This document shows positions 31,000 to 37,345 of a DNA stretch of 37,533 bases, piece after piece. Where the stretch lies: positions 1-37,533 of the IMG/VR virus record IMGVR_UViG_3300044701_000610; one strand, given 5' to 3'. Made by a program: the position numbers and the translations under genes. The notes under the pieces were generated by a model. It worked only from the letters and a program-made list of their open reading frames with translations, ran no database searches and was not told where the DNA came from. The stretch's first letter is position 1. Each line of letters opens with the position of its first letter. The stretch comes from a virus.

Positions 31000-31286
31000 T
31001 TGTTCCCCCTGTTATCCGACTTGTAAACAAAGATCATCGGGTCATACGTATACGCGGTGCCATCGTCGTACGTCACATGCACCATATCGGAAAAGTATGC
31101 CCAGCACCCACGTACTGTCTGGCCGGTGCTGGCAATCGCCATCATCAACCGCAGGCTGGGGTATTTGGCGTCGCACTTCGCGGTCAACAGCAGTATCTTC
31201 CCGCCGTCTTTATTGGCCGCTTCCAGCCATTCGTCTGCGTGTGCGGCGCCCGTAAATAACGCTAGTGCAAGAATAAGTTTTTTCAT
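30996..31286 (-). CDS. Exported periplasmic protein, 96 aa
   Basis: The protein starts with a clear Sec signal peptide, MKKLILALALFTGAAHADEW, with likely cleavage after AHA. The mature part is about 78 residues with two cysteines (C38 and C61) that could form a disulfide. GGAG lies 8 bases upstream. It overlaps both neighbours as ATGA. An exported protein made with replication genes could alter the cell envelope, for example by blocking superinfection. That role is inferred. Confidence 0.78.
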   Translation of the reverse strand: MKKLILALALFTGAAHADEWLEAANKDGGKILLLTAKCDAKYPSLRLMMAIASTGQTVRGCWAYFSDMVHVTYDDGTAYTYDPMIFVYKSDNRGNK

Positions 31287-32620
31287 TTTAATGCCTCCAT
31301 AGCTATGTCAGAGATTGCTCGTTTGTCGTGCAGTGCTGCCCAGATCTTTTCATCAACTGTTTTGTCTGCGAGGAGGATATACACCCAGACATCCCGCAGC
31401 TGGCCGGATCGGTGGAGTCGTCCAACGGTCTGCTCATATAACTCCAAAGACCACGGCAGTGACAGAAATACCATGTGGCAACCTCCGTGTTGAAGGTTAA
31501 GACCATGTCCGGCTGATTTGGGATGCACAGCGAGGAGTTCGATCTGTCCGGCGTTCCATCGCTCGATGGCCCGCTCGTCGTCGAGGGTGGCAAGCTTCGG
31601 ATAGCGGCGACGAAGTTCTGCCACCTCTTCCTGAAACTGGTAAACGATAAGGGTATTCGCATGCTGGTTTTCCTCCAGTAGTTCGTCTAATCGATCAAAC
31701 TTGTGATTGCTAAACCACACCGCCGTCTTGCTGGCGGTGAACTGCCCCGGCACGTCGCTCGCCACGCGGGTGCTGTCGTACACAAACCCAGACGCCATCT
31801 GTTGCAACTTTGATGTAACAGCCGCGGCATTGGCCGCCAATATTTCGGCGGTCGGGAACTGCACCACAAAGTCTTTCTTCATCTTCTCGTAGGGCTTGCG
31901 ATCGTCCAGCTCGCACCGCAGCTCGACCACATGGCAGGGCGGCAGCTTGTCCTTATACTCGCCAGGCTCCAGTACGAACGTCGCCGGCTTGATGCGCTCC
32001 ATGACCAGCTGCAAGGCGCCGGGGCGTGGCAGCCACTCGCCGAAGTCGCGGTTCATGCAGACGAAGTATTGCTGCAGGAACGCACCCTTGGCACGGCCCA
32101 AGAGCTTCTCGTCGACGATCTTGCACTGGCCGAACACGTCCTCCAGCCCGTTACTGGTAAATGACCCCGTCAACCCCCAGCGAATCTTGAACTGGTCGAT
32201 CACCTTGTGCAGCGCCTTAAAGCGCGTGCCCGACGGGTTCTTCAGCTTTGTTAGCTCGTCAAACACAATGGCATCAAATGACCACAAGTCTTGCTTGGCG
32301 AGCCACTGCAAATTATCGTAATTCGTAACTACTATGTCGGCAGCACTTGACATGGCGTTTTCGCGTTGGCTAGGTGTGCCAACCGCTACATTTACGATTA
32401 AGTCTGGCGCCCACTTGGGCACCTCGATCGGCCACACGTCGGTACAGACGCGCTTGGGTGCCAGTACAAGAAAACGACTCGCATGCCCGTCCTTAACCAT
32501 CGCCTGCATCGCAGTTAACGTGATCGCGGTCTTGCCTGCGCCCACGGGCGCTAAGATCATCGCGCGATCGCGTTCGTATAGGAAGTCGGCGGCTTCGTCT
32601 TGGTACGGCCTGAGTTGCAT
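31283..32620 (-). CDS. SNF2/SF2-type DNA helicase-translocase, 445 aa
   Basis: Motif I is APVGAGKTA (G27-T31), motif II is DELT (121-124, in place of DEAH), and motif VI is QTVGRLHRSGQ (about 397-407), the SNF2 signature. The N-terminal RPYQDEAADFLYERDR is the Q-motif-like start. Proteins of this type are found in phage replication modules together with VRR-NUC and DUF2800 nucleases and probably remodel replication or recombination intermediates. The start overlaps the 55-aa gene; the stop overlaps the exported protein as ATGA. Confidence 0.9.
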   Translation of the reverse strand: MQLRPYQDEAADFLYERDRAMILAPVGAGKTAITLTAMQAMVKDGHASRFLVLAPKRVCTDVWPIEVPKWAPDLIVNVAVGTPSQRENAMSSAADIVVTNYDNLQWLAKQDLWSFDAIVFDELTKLKNPSGTRFKALHKVIDQFKIRWGLTGSFTSNGLEDVFGQCKIVDEKLLGRAKGAFLQQYFVCMNRDFGEWLPRPGALQLVMERIKPATFVLEPGEYKDKLPPCHVVELRCELDDRKPYEKMKKDFVVQFPTAEILAANAAAVTSKLQQMASGFVYDSTRVASDVPGQFTASKTAVWFSNHKFDRLDELLEENQHANTLIVYQFQEEVAELRRRYPKLATLDDERAIERWNAGQIELLAVHPKSAGHGLNLQHGGCHMVFLSLPWSLELYEQTVGRLHRSGQLRDVWVYILLADKTVDEKIWAALHDKRAISDIAMEALK

Positions 32621-32724
32621 TGTCTACCCCAAAAAAAGTCGTGTACTTGTCGGTGTTTTGTCTTCTCTGCTTCTATCTCGCGCTCTTCACGCTCGCGTTT
32701 TAATTTGACTTCTCTTTTACCCAT
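32557..32724 (-). CDS. Small basic protein, 55 aa
   Basis: The product begins MGKREVKLKREREEREIEAE, a Lys/Arg/Glu-rich helix. It then reads HDFFWGRQCNSG and runs 64 bases into the helicase gene in another frame. AGGA precedes the ATG by 7 bases, and the start overlaps the previous gene by 8 bases. It fills the 96-base gap between its neighbours. The long overlap with the helicase lowers confidence in the exact end. Confidence 0.52.
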   Translation of the reverse strand: MGKREVKLKREREEREIEAEKTKHRQVHDFFWGRQCNSGRTKTKPPTSYTNAIAR

Positions 32725-33148
32725 TTTTTTCCTTTAGTTTTTCTTCTGCCCACCATACTGCGGATTGCCATGCTTGTATTGTTACCCAGCTTTCTCTATT
32801 ACCTTGCCTTATTTCCTCATCCGTCAGCCCCTGCCATTCGCGCTGTGGTGGAGCGGTGTAGAGCGGAACAACATTGCGAACCATGCCATCTGGCTTTTCT
32901 AAACGTAAATTCTTGTGCCAGAAAATCTGATTTACAGCATCGCCGTGGTCTGTCCCGTATTCATACATCCACGCCACCGGCTCCGGTTCAGGTGCGCTAA
33001 GTCGGGAGTGAAGTAGTTCGGTTGCTGGCAACAGAAGTTTGACCGCACCCGTTCGAGCCTTTCCTGCCTCGCTAAAATCATCACTTCCTAGCGTCCATAT
33101 CAACGCATCCAGCACCTGCTGCGCTTCCTCGCGGGTTAGTGCAATCAT
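32717..33148 (-). CDS. Modular accessory protein, 143 aa
   Basis: The protein starts MIALTREEAQQVLDALIWTL and has a middle module (PVAWMYEYGTDHGDAVNQIF) and a PLYTAPPQREWQGLTDEEIR module. It ends WAEEKLKEKNG. Start, PPQREWQGLTDEE block and ending recur in the next gene upstream (33145-33585). The stop precedes the helicase cluster. Such proteins are frequent in phages of Gammaproteobacteria and Betaproteobacteria, with highly shuffled modules. Function unknown. Confidence 0.78.
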   Translation of the reverse strand: MIALTREEAQQVLDALIWTLGSDDFSEAGKARTGAVKLLLPATELLHSRLSAPEPEPVAWMYEYGTDHGDAVNQIFWHKNLRLEKPDGMVRNVVPLYTAPPQREWQGLTDEEIRQGNRESWVTIQAWQSAVWWAEEKLKEKNG

Positions 33149-33585
33149 GTGTTCTTCTCCTTTAGCTTGGCTTCGATGGCGCGGGACAATATCCCAGCAA
33201 GGTCTGCCGATATAACGCAGTTGTGTTTCTCAAACTCTTTCTTTGCTTCCTCATCCGTCAGACCCTGCCATTCGCGCTGTGGTGGGGCGGCGTAAAGTGC
33301 GCGAGCTTCATAAACCCAATCATTAAGACGAGGCGTTTTCCAAAAATTATCTGCTTGTTCTTTTGGGCAATCTTTCCATTGAGTCCAACCATTTTCTTCC
33401 CAATTAGGGCGCATTCTTGATTGCCACGCCACCGGCTCCACGCTTGCGCTGGGTTCAGGTGCGCTAAGTCGGGCGCGGAGGAGTTTTTTTGCGTCAATAT
33501 AAGAATTCCAGTTCTCCGTCTCAAAAACATCATTCAGCGCATCCAGCACCTGCTGCGCTTCCTCGTGGGTTAGTGTGATGGTCAT
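33145..33585 (-). CDS. Modular accessory protein, 146 aa
   Basis: This paralogue of the preceding entry begins MTITLTHEEAQQVLDALNDV and has RARLSAPEPSASVEPVAW. Its middle module is different (NGWTQWKDCPKEQADNFW), followed by PPQREWQGLTDEE and AIEAKLKEKNT. The shared blocks are also alike at the DNA level, so recombination between copies is likely. It overlaps neighbours as ATGA at both ends. Confidence 0.78.
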   Translation of the reverse strand: MTITLTHEEAQQVLDALNDVFETENWNSYIDAKKLLRARLSAPEPSASVEPVAWQSRMRPNWEENGWTQWKDCPKEQADNFWKTPRLNDWVYEARALYAAPPQREWQGLTDEEAKKEFEKHNCVISADLAGILSRAIEAKLKEKNT

Positions 33586-33716
33586 TTACCCCTCCATATA
33601 AACCAAACGAAACATACGCCGTAAAAAAGGCCGATGTGAAACGATGCAACCCTTCCGGATAGCGCGCTCGCAAGAAACAAATTCGCTGTCAGAAACATTA
33701 AGTCTGACGCCTTCAT
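33582..33716 (-). CDS. Small two-helix membrane protein, 44 aa
   Basis: The gene is linked by ATGA overlaps at both ends (33713-33716 and 33582-33585), with GGAG 7 bases upstream. The product begins MKASDLMFLTANLFLASALS and ends FYGVCFVWFIWRGK, two hydrophobic segments. A longer frame at 33586-33792 covers the same DNA but lacks these signals and would overlap the upstream gene by 80 bases, so I reject it. Function unknown. Confidence 0.68.
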   Translation of the reverse strand: MKASDLMFLTANLFLASALSGRVASFHIGLFYGVCFVWFIWRGK

Positions 33717-34021
33717 TGTTGTTCTCCTGTAGCTTTGCGAATGGCGTCACGGGCTCTTTCTTTTGCTGATTCATAGCTGCGCACACTTTCACGCATAAAT
33801 TTTACAAACTCATCATGAGACATTATTACTGCTTCAGTTAGCCCATTGTCTTGTGTTTCTTCTTCAAAAAGTAACTCTTGCAACGCCTTCACCAACTCAG
33901 CATTCACTTCATGCAAGCGGCGTAGTTCGGCGGCTATTTTAGATAGCGCTAAGTCTGAAACATGCTTTTCATTCTCCAGCAGCTCAGCCAGCCGCAGGGC
34001 TTCGGGTTGTTTGTCAATCAT
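33713..34021 (-). CDS. Modular accessory protein, 102 aa
   Basis: The protein begins MIDKQPEALRLAELLENEKH and contains AAELRRLHEVNAELVKAL, the module that also starts the fusion protein at 30532-30999. It ends RARDAIRKATGEQQ, a segment with the same place as AKAKGEEH in that fusion. It is helical and acidic. ATGA overlaps link it to both neighbours. Function unknown. Confidence 0.75.
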   Translation of the reverse strand: MIDKQPEALRLAELLENEKHVSDLALSKIAAELRRLHEVNAELVKALQELLFEEETQDNGLTEAVIMSHDEFVKFMRESVRSYESAKERARDAIRKATGEQQ

Positions 34022-34326
34022 TTCATCTCCTTCGTTAAGTACCGCAGCTCTACCACCTGCGCAGCTTCGCGTAGCTTTGATACATTCGTTTTCTTCATGA
34101 TCTCGATCGCAATCGCAACAAACGTCTCGATCTCAGCCCGTTCGTCATCACCCCAGCCGATCAGGCCGGCGATTGCAGCCTGGAGTCGTTCATCTTTGAG
34201 CTTTGCCACACGCTCGACCAAGTACTCCAGATCTTCCCGCGGGATCGCCGCACGTTGCTGTAGCAGCTCGGCCATGCGCTGCGCTTGCTCGGCAACGAAA
34301 TTAGCGTCAGGGCGGATGCGGCGCAT
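34018..34326 (-). CDS. Hypothetical helical protein, 102 aa
   Basis: I place the start at 34326 (MRRIRPDANFVAEQAQRMAE), with AAAAGGG nearby; GTG at 34332 would overlap the VRR-NUC stop as GTGA. The protein is helical and Ala/Glu/Leu-rich (EDLEYLVERVAKLKDERLQA). It ends VVELRYLTKEMK and overlaps the next gene as ATGA. It is encoded directly after the nuclease and may be its partner. Family not recognised. Confidence 0.7.
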   Translation of the reverse strand: MRRIRPDANFVAEQAQRMAELLQQRAAIPREDLEYLVERVAKLKDERLQAAIAGLIGWGDDERAEIETFVAIAIEIMKKTNVSKLREAAQVVELRYLTKEMK

Positions 34327-34328
34327 TT

Positions 34329-34601
34329 TCACAGCCCTTTTGCCCACTCATCAATCTGCTCCTTCGTTTTTAAACACGCGTAATTTTGTCTTAGCCGCAA
34401 CACGTCGTTGCGAAATATCTTTTGCAACTCCGACAACCGACCACCTTGCGTTTTCAATTCGACAAACCATGTGCTGCCATCAGGCATACAAGCGATGCGG
34501 TCACTCACTCCGCGCTGGTTGATTGACCTGAACTTGTACGTCTTGCCGCCAGCCCGCTCGACCGTCCAGACAAAGTAGTTTTCGATTTCTTTTTCTAACA
34601 T
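34329..34601 (-). CDS. VRR-NUC domain nuclease, 90 aa
   Basis: This is a compact PD-(D/E)XK-type nuclease. The VRR-NUC signature is visible as GVSDRIACMPDGSTWFVELK (residues 31-50), giving the catalytic D34, E48 and K50, followed by GGRLSELQKIF. VRR-NUC proteins act as structure-specific endonucleases in replication and repair modules of phages. It is the first gene of the leftward operon. Its ATG lies 7 bases after a -10 element, so its mRNA is probably leaderless. Confidence 0.9.
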   Translation of the reverse strand: MLEKEIENYFVWTVERAGGKTYKFRSINQRGVSDRIACMPDGSTWFVELKTQGGRLSELQKIFRNDVLRLRQNYACLKTKEQIDEWAKGL

Positions 34602-34607
34602 GGCGCA

Positions 34608-34636
34608 AATATAAAGGCTAAAAAAGTATTTGACAA
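34608..34636 (-). promoter_or_regulatory. Leftward promoter, leaderless
   Basis: On the minus strand the -35 is TTGTCA (34636-34631), followed by a 17-bp spacer and -10 TATATT (34613-34608). Six bases later comes the A of the VRR-NUC start codon (34601), at the position expected for transcription start. No Shine-Dalgarno can exist in such a transcript. Confidence 0.7.
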
Positions 34637-34658
34637 GGATTATTTTAGGGTCTACAGT
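34630..34658 (+). promoter_or_regulatory. Rightward replication promoter
   Basis: The -35 is TTGACA (34630-34635, perfect), followed by a 17-bp spacer and -10 TACAGT (34653-34658, four of six). It faces away from the leftward promoter, and their -35 hexamers overlap. It would drive DUF2800, the 213-aa gene and, through the circle junction, the polymerase operon. GGAGG precedes the ATG at 34692. Confidence 0.7.
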
Positions 34659-34691
34659 CGAGGCTCAATCACTACACGGAGGTACAGTTCA

Positions 34692-35813
34692 ATGAATCAC
34701 TCTAATATCGTCGGCGGTTCCACGGCCAAGCGCGTCATCAACTGCCCGGCGTCGGTCAAGCTGGTGCAACAGATGCCACCGCAGCCCGAGTCTGAACACG
34801 CGGCACGCGGCACTCTCCTGCACAACGTGATTGCCGAACTTCTGGAGTTCGACAAGAAGCCCGAGCAGATGCTGGGCGCCACCTACAAGTCACAGACACT
34901 GACACAGGAGTTAATCGATGAGAAGATTATTCCCGCTCTTGAAGCACTCGATGAAGTCGACCCCGAGAAGCAGATGGAGTACATGGTTGAGACCCGAGTT
35001 GCCTTTGGCGATTTTCTGCCTGGTGTCTTTGGTAGCACTGACCTACTTGGGCGTAAAGGTAAACGCGCAATCGTTCTTGATTGGAAATTTGGCGATGGTG
35101 TACTTGTGGATGCTGTGGAAAACCCTCAGCTCTTATTTTACGCAGCTGCGGCCATGAGAACACCGGCAGCGCAGTGGGTGTTTGAAGGCGCTGAAGAGAT
35201 CGAGTGCATCATTGTGCAGCCGCCGTCGATCCGTCGCTGGGTGACGACGCCAGAGCGCGTCAAGCAGTTCGAGCAAGAGCTGCTGTACGCCGTGCGGCTG
35301 TCGTCGTGGGATAACACGCTTATGCAGACGGGCGATCATTGCCGTTGGTGTACGGCAAAACCGATCTGTCCGCAGATGACCGGTGCGGTCGACCGTGCAC
35401 TGAAGACGCAACTGGCTGCGCTGCCAGCTGAACAGATCGCAACGCAGCTGCAGCAGGCGGACATGCTGGAAGACTACATCAAGAGCGTGCGGGCGCTGGC
35501 GTTTCAGATGCTTGAAAGCGGGCACCCGGTGCCAGGTTACAAGCTAGTCGCCAAGCAGTCGCGTCGTCAGTGGGTGGACACCGCGAAGATCGAAGCATGG
35601 GTTGATGCGAATGAAATTAAAGACGCGTACGAACCGGTGACAATTAAATCACCTGCGCAGCTTGAGAAAGTCTTGAAAAAGGCTAAAATAGATTTTCCCG
35701 CTGACATGGTGGTATCTGTGTCGTCGGGGGATACGTTGGCACCGGAGTCTGACCCGAGGCCAGCGGTGTTGCAAATCGGGAAGCAGTTAACTGCAGCCCT
35801 CTCTAAACTTTAA
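34692..35813 (+). CDS. DUF2800, Cas4/RecB-like nuclease with Fe-S cysteines
   Basis: This 373-aa protein has the PD-(D/E)XK core: D117 (GSTDLLG), then D130 and K132 (VLDWKFG), with a QLLFYAAAA helix following. Four cysteines are placed as in Cas4/AddB nucleases (C18; C217, C220, C226 in CRWCTAKPIC), which suggests a 4Fe-4S cluster. DUF2800 proteins belong to phage replication and recombination modules and may process DNA ends. It is the first gene after the rightward promoter, with GGAGG upstream. Residues near the C-terminus are helical. Confidence 0.88.
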   Translation: MNHSNIVGGSTAKRVINCPASVKLVQQMPPQPESEHAARGTLLHNVIAELLEFDKKPEQMLGATYKSQTLTQELIDEKIIPALEALDEVDPEKQMEYMVETRVAFGDFLPGVFGSTDLLGRKGKRAIVLDWKFGDGVLVDAVENPQLLFYAAAAMRTPAAQWVFEGAEEIECIIVQPPSIRRWVTTPERVKQFEQELLYAVRLSSWDNTLMQTGDHCRWCTAKPICPQMTGAVDRALKTQLAALPAEQIATQLQQADMLEDYIKSVRALAFQMLESGHPVPGYKLVAKQSRRQWVDTAKIEAWVDANEIKDAYEPVTIKSPAQLEKVLKKAKIDFPADMVVSVSSGDTLAPESDPRPAVLQIGKQLTAALSKL

Positions 35814-35826
35814 TAGGAGTACAGTA

Positions 35827-36468
35827 ATGTCTAATATCGTATCGTTCAAAGGCGCTAACCTGCCAGCAGTCTCCACTCTCTCCACCGCACTGCGCACGCT
35901 CGAAACCGTCGCAGGCCCGGCAGGTTCTGTCATCATCAAAATGGACAAGACCGGTCACTGGGTGTTCGGTGCTGATCAGACCGACGTTGAAGAAGACTCG
36001 ACATGGGCGGTCAACCCGTTCTCATTTATCCACGGCTTTATCGCGTGGGGCGATGGTGAAGTCTTGGGTGAGAAGATGGTGTCGGTATCCGAGCCGCTGC
36101 CAGAGATGGACGCAGCACCACCCAACGCCAAGCGCGGTTGGGAGACGCAAGTCGGCATGTCGCTGAAATGTCTGTCGGGTTCCGACAAGGACATGGAAGC
36201 ACGCTACACGGTCACATCCGTTGGCGGTAAGAAGGCCGTGCAAGCACTGGCGGTTGCGATTGCCGAGCAGGTGGAGAAAGACCAGAGCAAGCCGGTGCCT
36301 GTCGTGCGTCTGAAGAAAGACCACTACACGCACAAGTCGTATGGCCGCATCTACACGCCGGTCTTTGAGATCGTCGAGTTTGTGTCCATGGATGGTAAAG
36401 CAGACGAAGCCGAAGCGGACGAAGCGCCTGTCGCAGAAGCAGCACCTGCCCGCCGCCGCCGCGGCTAA
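35827..36468 (+). CDS. Putative ssDNA-binding or recombination accessory protein, 213 aa
   Basis: This gene lies between the DUF2800 nuclease and the DNA polymerase. In related phages that place is taken by single-strand-binding-like proteins such as DUF2815, although I do not see that family clearly here. The sequence is beta-rich (SVIIKMDKTGHWVFGADQTD, YGRIYTPVFEIVEFVSM). It has an acidic tail (ADEAEADEAPVAEAAP) and then RRRRG. Acidic tails are typical of SSB-type proteins that recruit partners. GGAG lies upstream. Function inferred from place and tail. Confidence 0.65.
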   Translation: MSNIVSFKGANLPAVSTLSTALRTLETVAGPAGSVIIKMDKTGHWVFGADQTDVEEDSTWAVNPFSFIHGFIAWGDGEVLGEKMVSVSEPLPEMDAAPPNAKRGWETQVGMSLKCLSGSDKDMEARYTVTSVGGKKAVQALAVAIAEQVEKDQSKPVPVVRLKKDHYTHKSYGRIYTPVFEIVEFVSMDGKADEAEADEAPVAEAAPARRRRG

Positions 36469-36488
36469 GTAGCACGGGCTGAAAGCGG

Positions 36489-36626
36489 ATGCTGTCGCGG
36501 GAGCGGGGATACGGAGGACTTGGGGCCAAACGCCCCGCCCTTTCTGGCCGCACACCTCGGGCAATAGCGACCATACTGACAGACGCAGCGAGTAAGCCCA
36601 CCTTTTCTATGGCCCCGGTCATCTAA
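36489..36626 (+). CDS. Possible 45-aa peptide in the leader (uncertain)
   Basis: An ATG frame encodes MLSRERGYGGLGAKRPALSG and continues PRAIATILTDAASKPTFS. The left copy of the leader (from position 1) keeps the same reading frame but ends at another stop (61-63). The ribosome binding site is weak, and the region also forms RNA structure. It could be a leader peptide or chance. Confidence 0.28.
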   Translation: MLSRERGYGGLGAKRPALSGRTPRAIATILTDAASKPTFSMAPVI

Positions 36627-36690
36627 TCATCAGGCTCTTCCTTGGTCGGTTCGACCTGATGCTGGCAAGATGACGGGGGGCCACCCCTAT
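36597..36690 (+). repeat. Right copy of the polymerase leader (diverged from 1-94)
   Basis: It aligns with window positions 1-94. Long blocks such as TCTTCCTTGGTCGGTTCGAC are identical, while flanking bases differ. It keeps the ATCAGG/CCTGAT stem (36629-36660) and the GGGG/CCCC stem (36675-36687). Instead of reaching the polymerase ATG three to six bases later, it is followed by the HNH insert. Confidence 0.85.
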
Positions 36691-36691
36691 T

Positions 36692-36812
36692 ATGCTAATA
36701 TTTGCATGTGCTTGGCGGCACGCTTACAGACAAGCCCTGTTCTGCATTCTGCTCGGTGTCTGCCGAGTCCGCCAACGTCGTAAGACGAGAATGCAGAACA
36801 GGGCTTTTTTTA
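36692..36812 (+). ncRNA. Y-shaped RNA with terminator upstream of the HNH gene (candidate)
   Basis: The outer stem is 19 bp and perfect: AAGCCCTGTTCTGCATTCT (36732-36750) with 36788-36806, followed directly by a T-run. The 37-base loop contains two more hairpins: CTCGG/CCGAG (36752-36767) and CGTC/GACG with a GTAA (GNRA-type) loop (36776-36787). Together they make a three-way junction. An extended -10-like TGCTAATAT lies just upstream (36693-36701), so a transcript of about 100 bases could begin near 36708 and end at the T-run. It could instead be only a terminator insulating the HNH gene. Confidence 0.6.
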
Positions 36813-36823
36813 TTGGGTGCAGT

Positions 36824-37345
36824 ATGAAAGAGATATGGAGATCCATAAAAGGTTTTACGGGTAGATACGAAGTAAGCAGTGAAGGCCGCGTCAGATCATT
36901 AACTCAGGTGGTTATTTGCGAAGGCCCGGTAAAAGGCCGGTATACATCAGTTCGTCATGGCAAATTATTGCGCCCGGGGCGTATGGCTAGCGGGCATTTA
37001 TCGGTCGCGCTTGGTAAAGGTAATAGCCAATGCGTGCATAGGCTAGTGTTAAATGCGTTTGTTGGGCCTGCGCCAGACGGTTACGAGTGCCTGCATATCA
37101 ACGGTAACCCGGCGGATAATCGGTTAGTAAATTTGCGCTGGGGCACGCGCAGCGAAAACAACGTGGACGCGGTAATACATCAGCACATGGGAAAACTAAC
37201 GGAGACACAGATAAAAGACATTCGCGCGCGGCTTGCGTCAAAAGAATGGGGTATCGGACGAAAATTGGCTAGGGAGTATGGCGTGCATGAGTCAACGATA
37301 AGCGCGATAAAAGTTCGGAGGCACTATGCGTGTTTTGTGGATTGA
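36824..37345 (+). CDS. NUMOD4/HNH homing-type endonuclease
   Basis: This 173-aa protein starts at 36824 (MKEIWRSIKGFTGRYEVSSE). The NUMOD4 domain (residues 4-26) reads W-x2-IKGFTGRYEVS...GRVRS. An HNH_3-type domain follows (about 58-115: VHRLVLNAFVG, LHINGNPADNRLVNLRW; H72, H91, N103). The C-terminus is a helix-turn-helix (about 125-168: IGRKLAREYGVHESTISAIK). Such free-standing nucleases spread by cutting alleles that lack them. It overlaps the polymerase start by 20 bases and contains that gene's GGAGG site. It is absent at the left end of the window. Confidence 0.9.
   Translation: MKEIWRSIKGFTGRYEVSSEGRVRSLTQVVICEGPVKGRYTSVRHGKLLRPGRMASGHLSVALGKGNSQCVHRLVLNAFVGPAPDGYECLHINGNPADNRLVNLRWGTRSENNVDAVIHQHMGKLTETQIKDIRARLASKEWGIGRKLAREYGVHESTISAIKVRRHYACFVD

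Larger units (their letters stand above)
36469..36823 (+). other. Junction region before the HNH gene
   Basis: This 355-bp stretch holds a possible short peptide (36489-36626), a weak GGGGC/GCCCC hairpin (36522-36536), the right copy of the polymerase leader (36597-36690), an extended -10-like element (about 36693-36701), and the Y-shaped hairpin with T-run (36732-36812). I see no longer gene in it. Confidence 0.6.

Noticed and set aside
36691-37325. Group I intron carrying the HNH gene
   Set aside because: The insert lies before the polymerase start codon rather than inside the gene, the polymerase keeps its own ATG, and I see no conserved intron core. A free-standing homing gene fits better.
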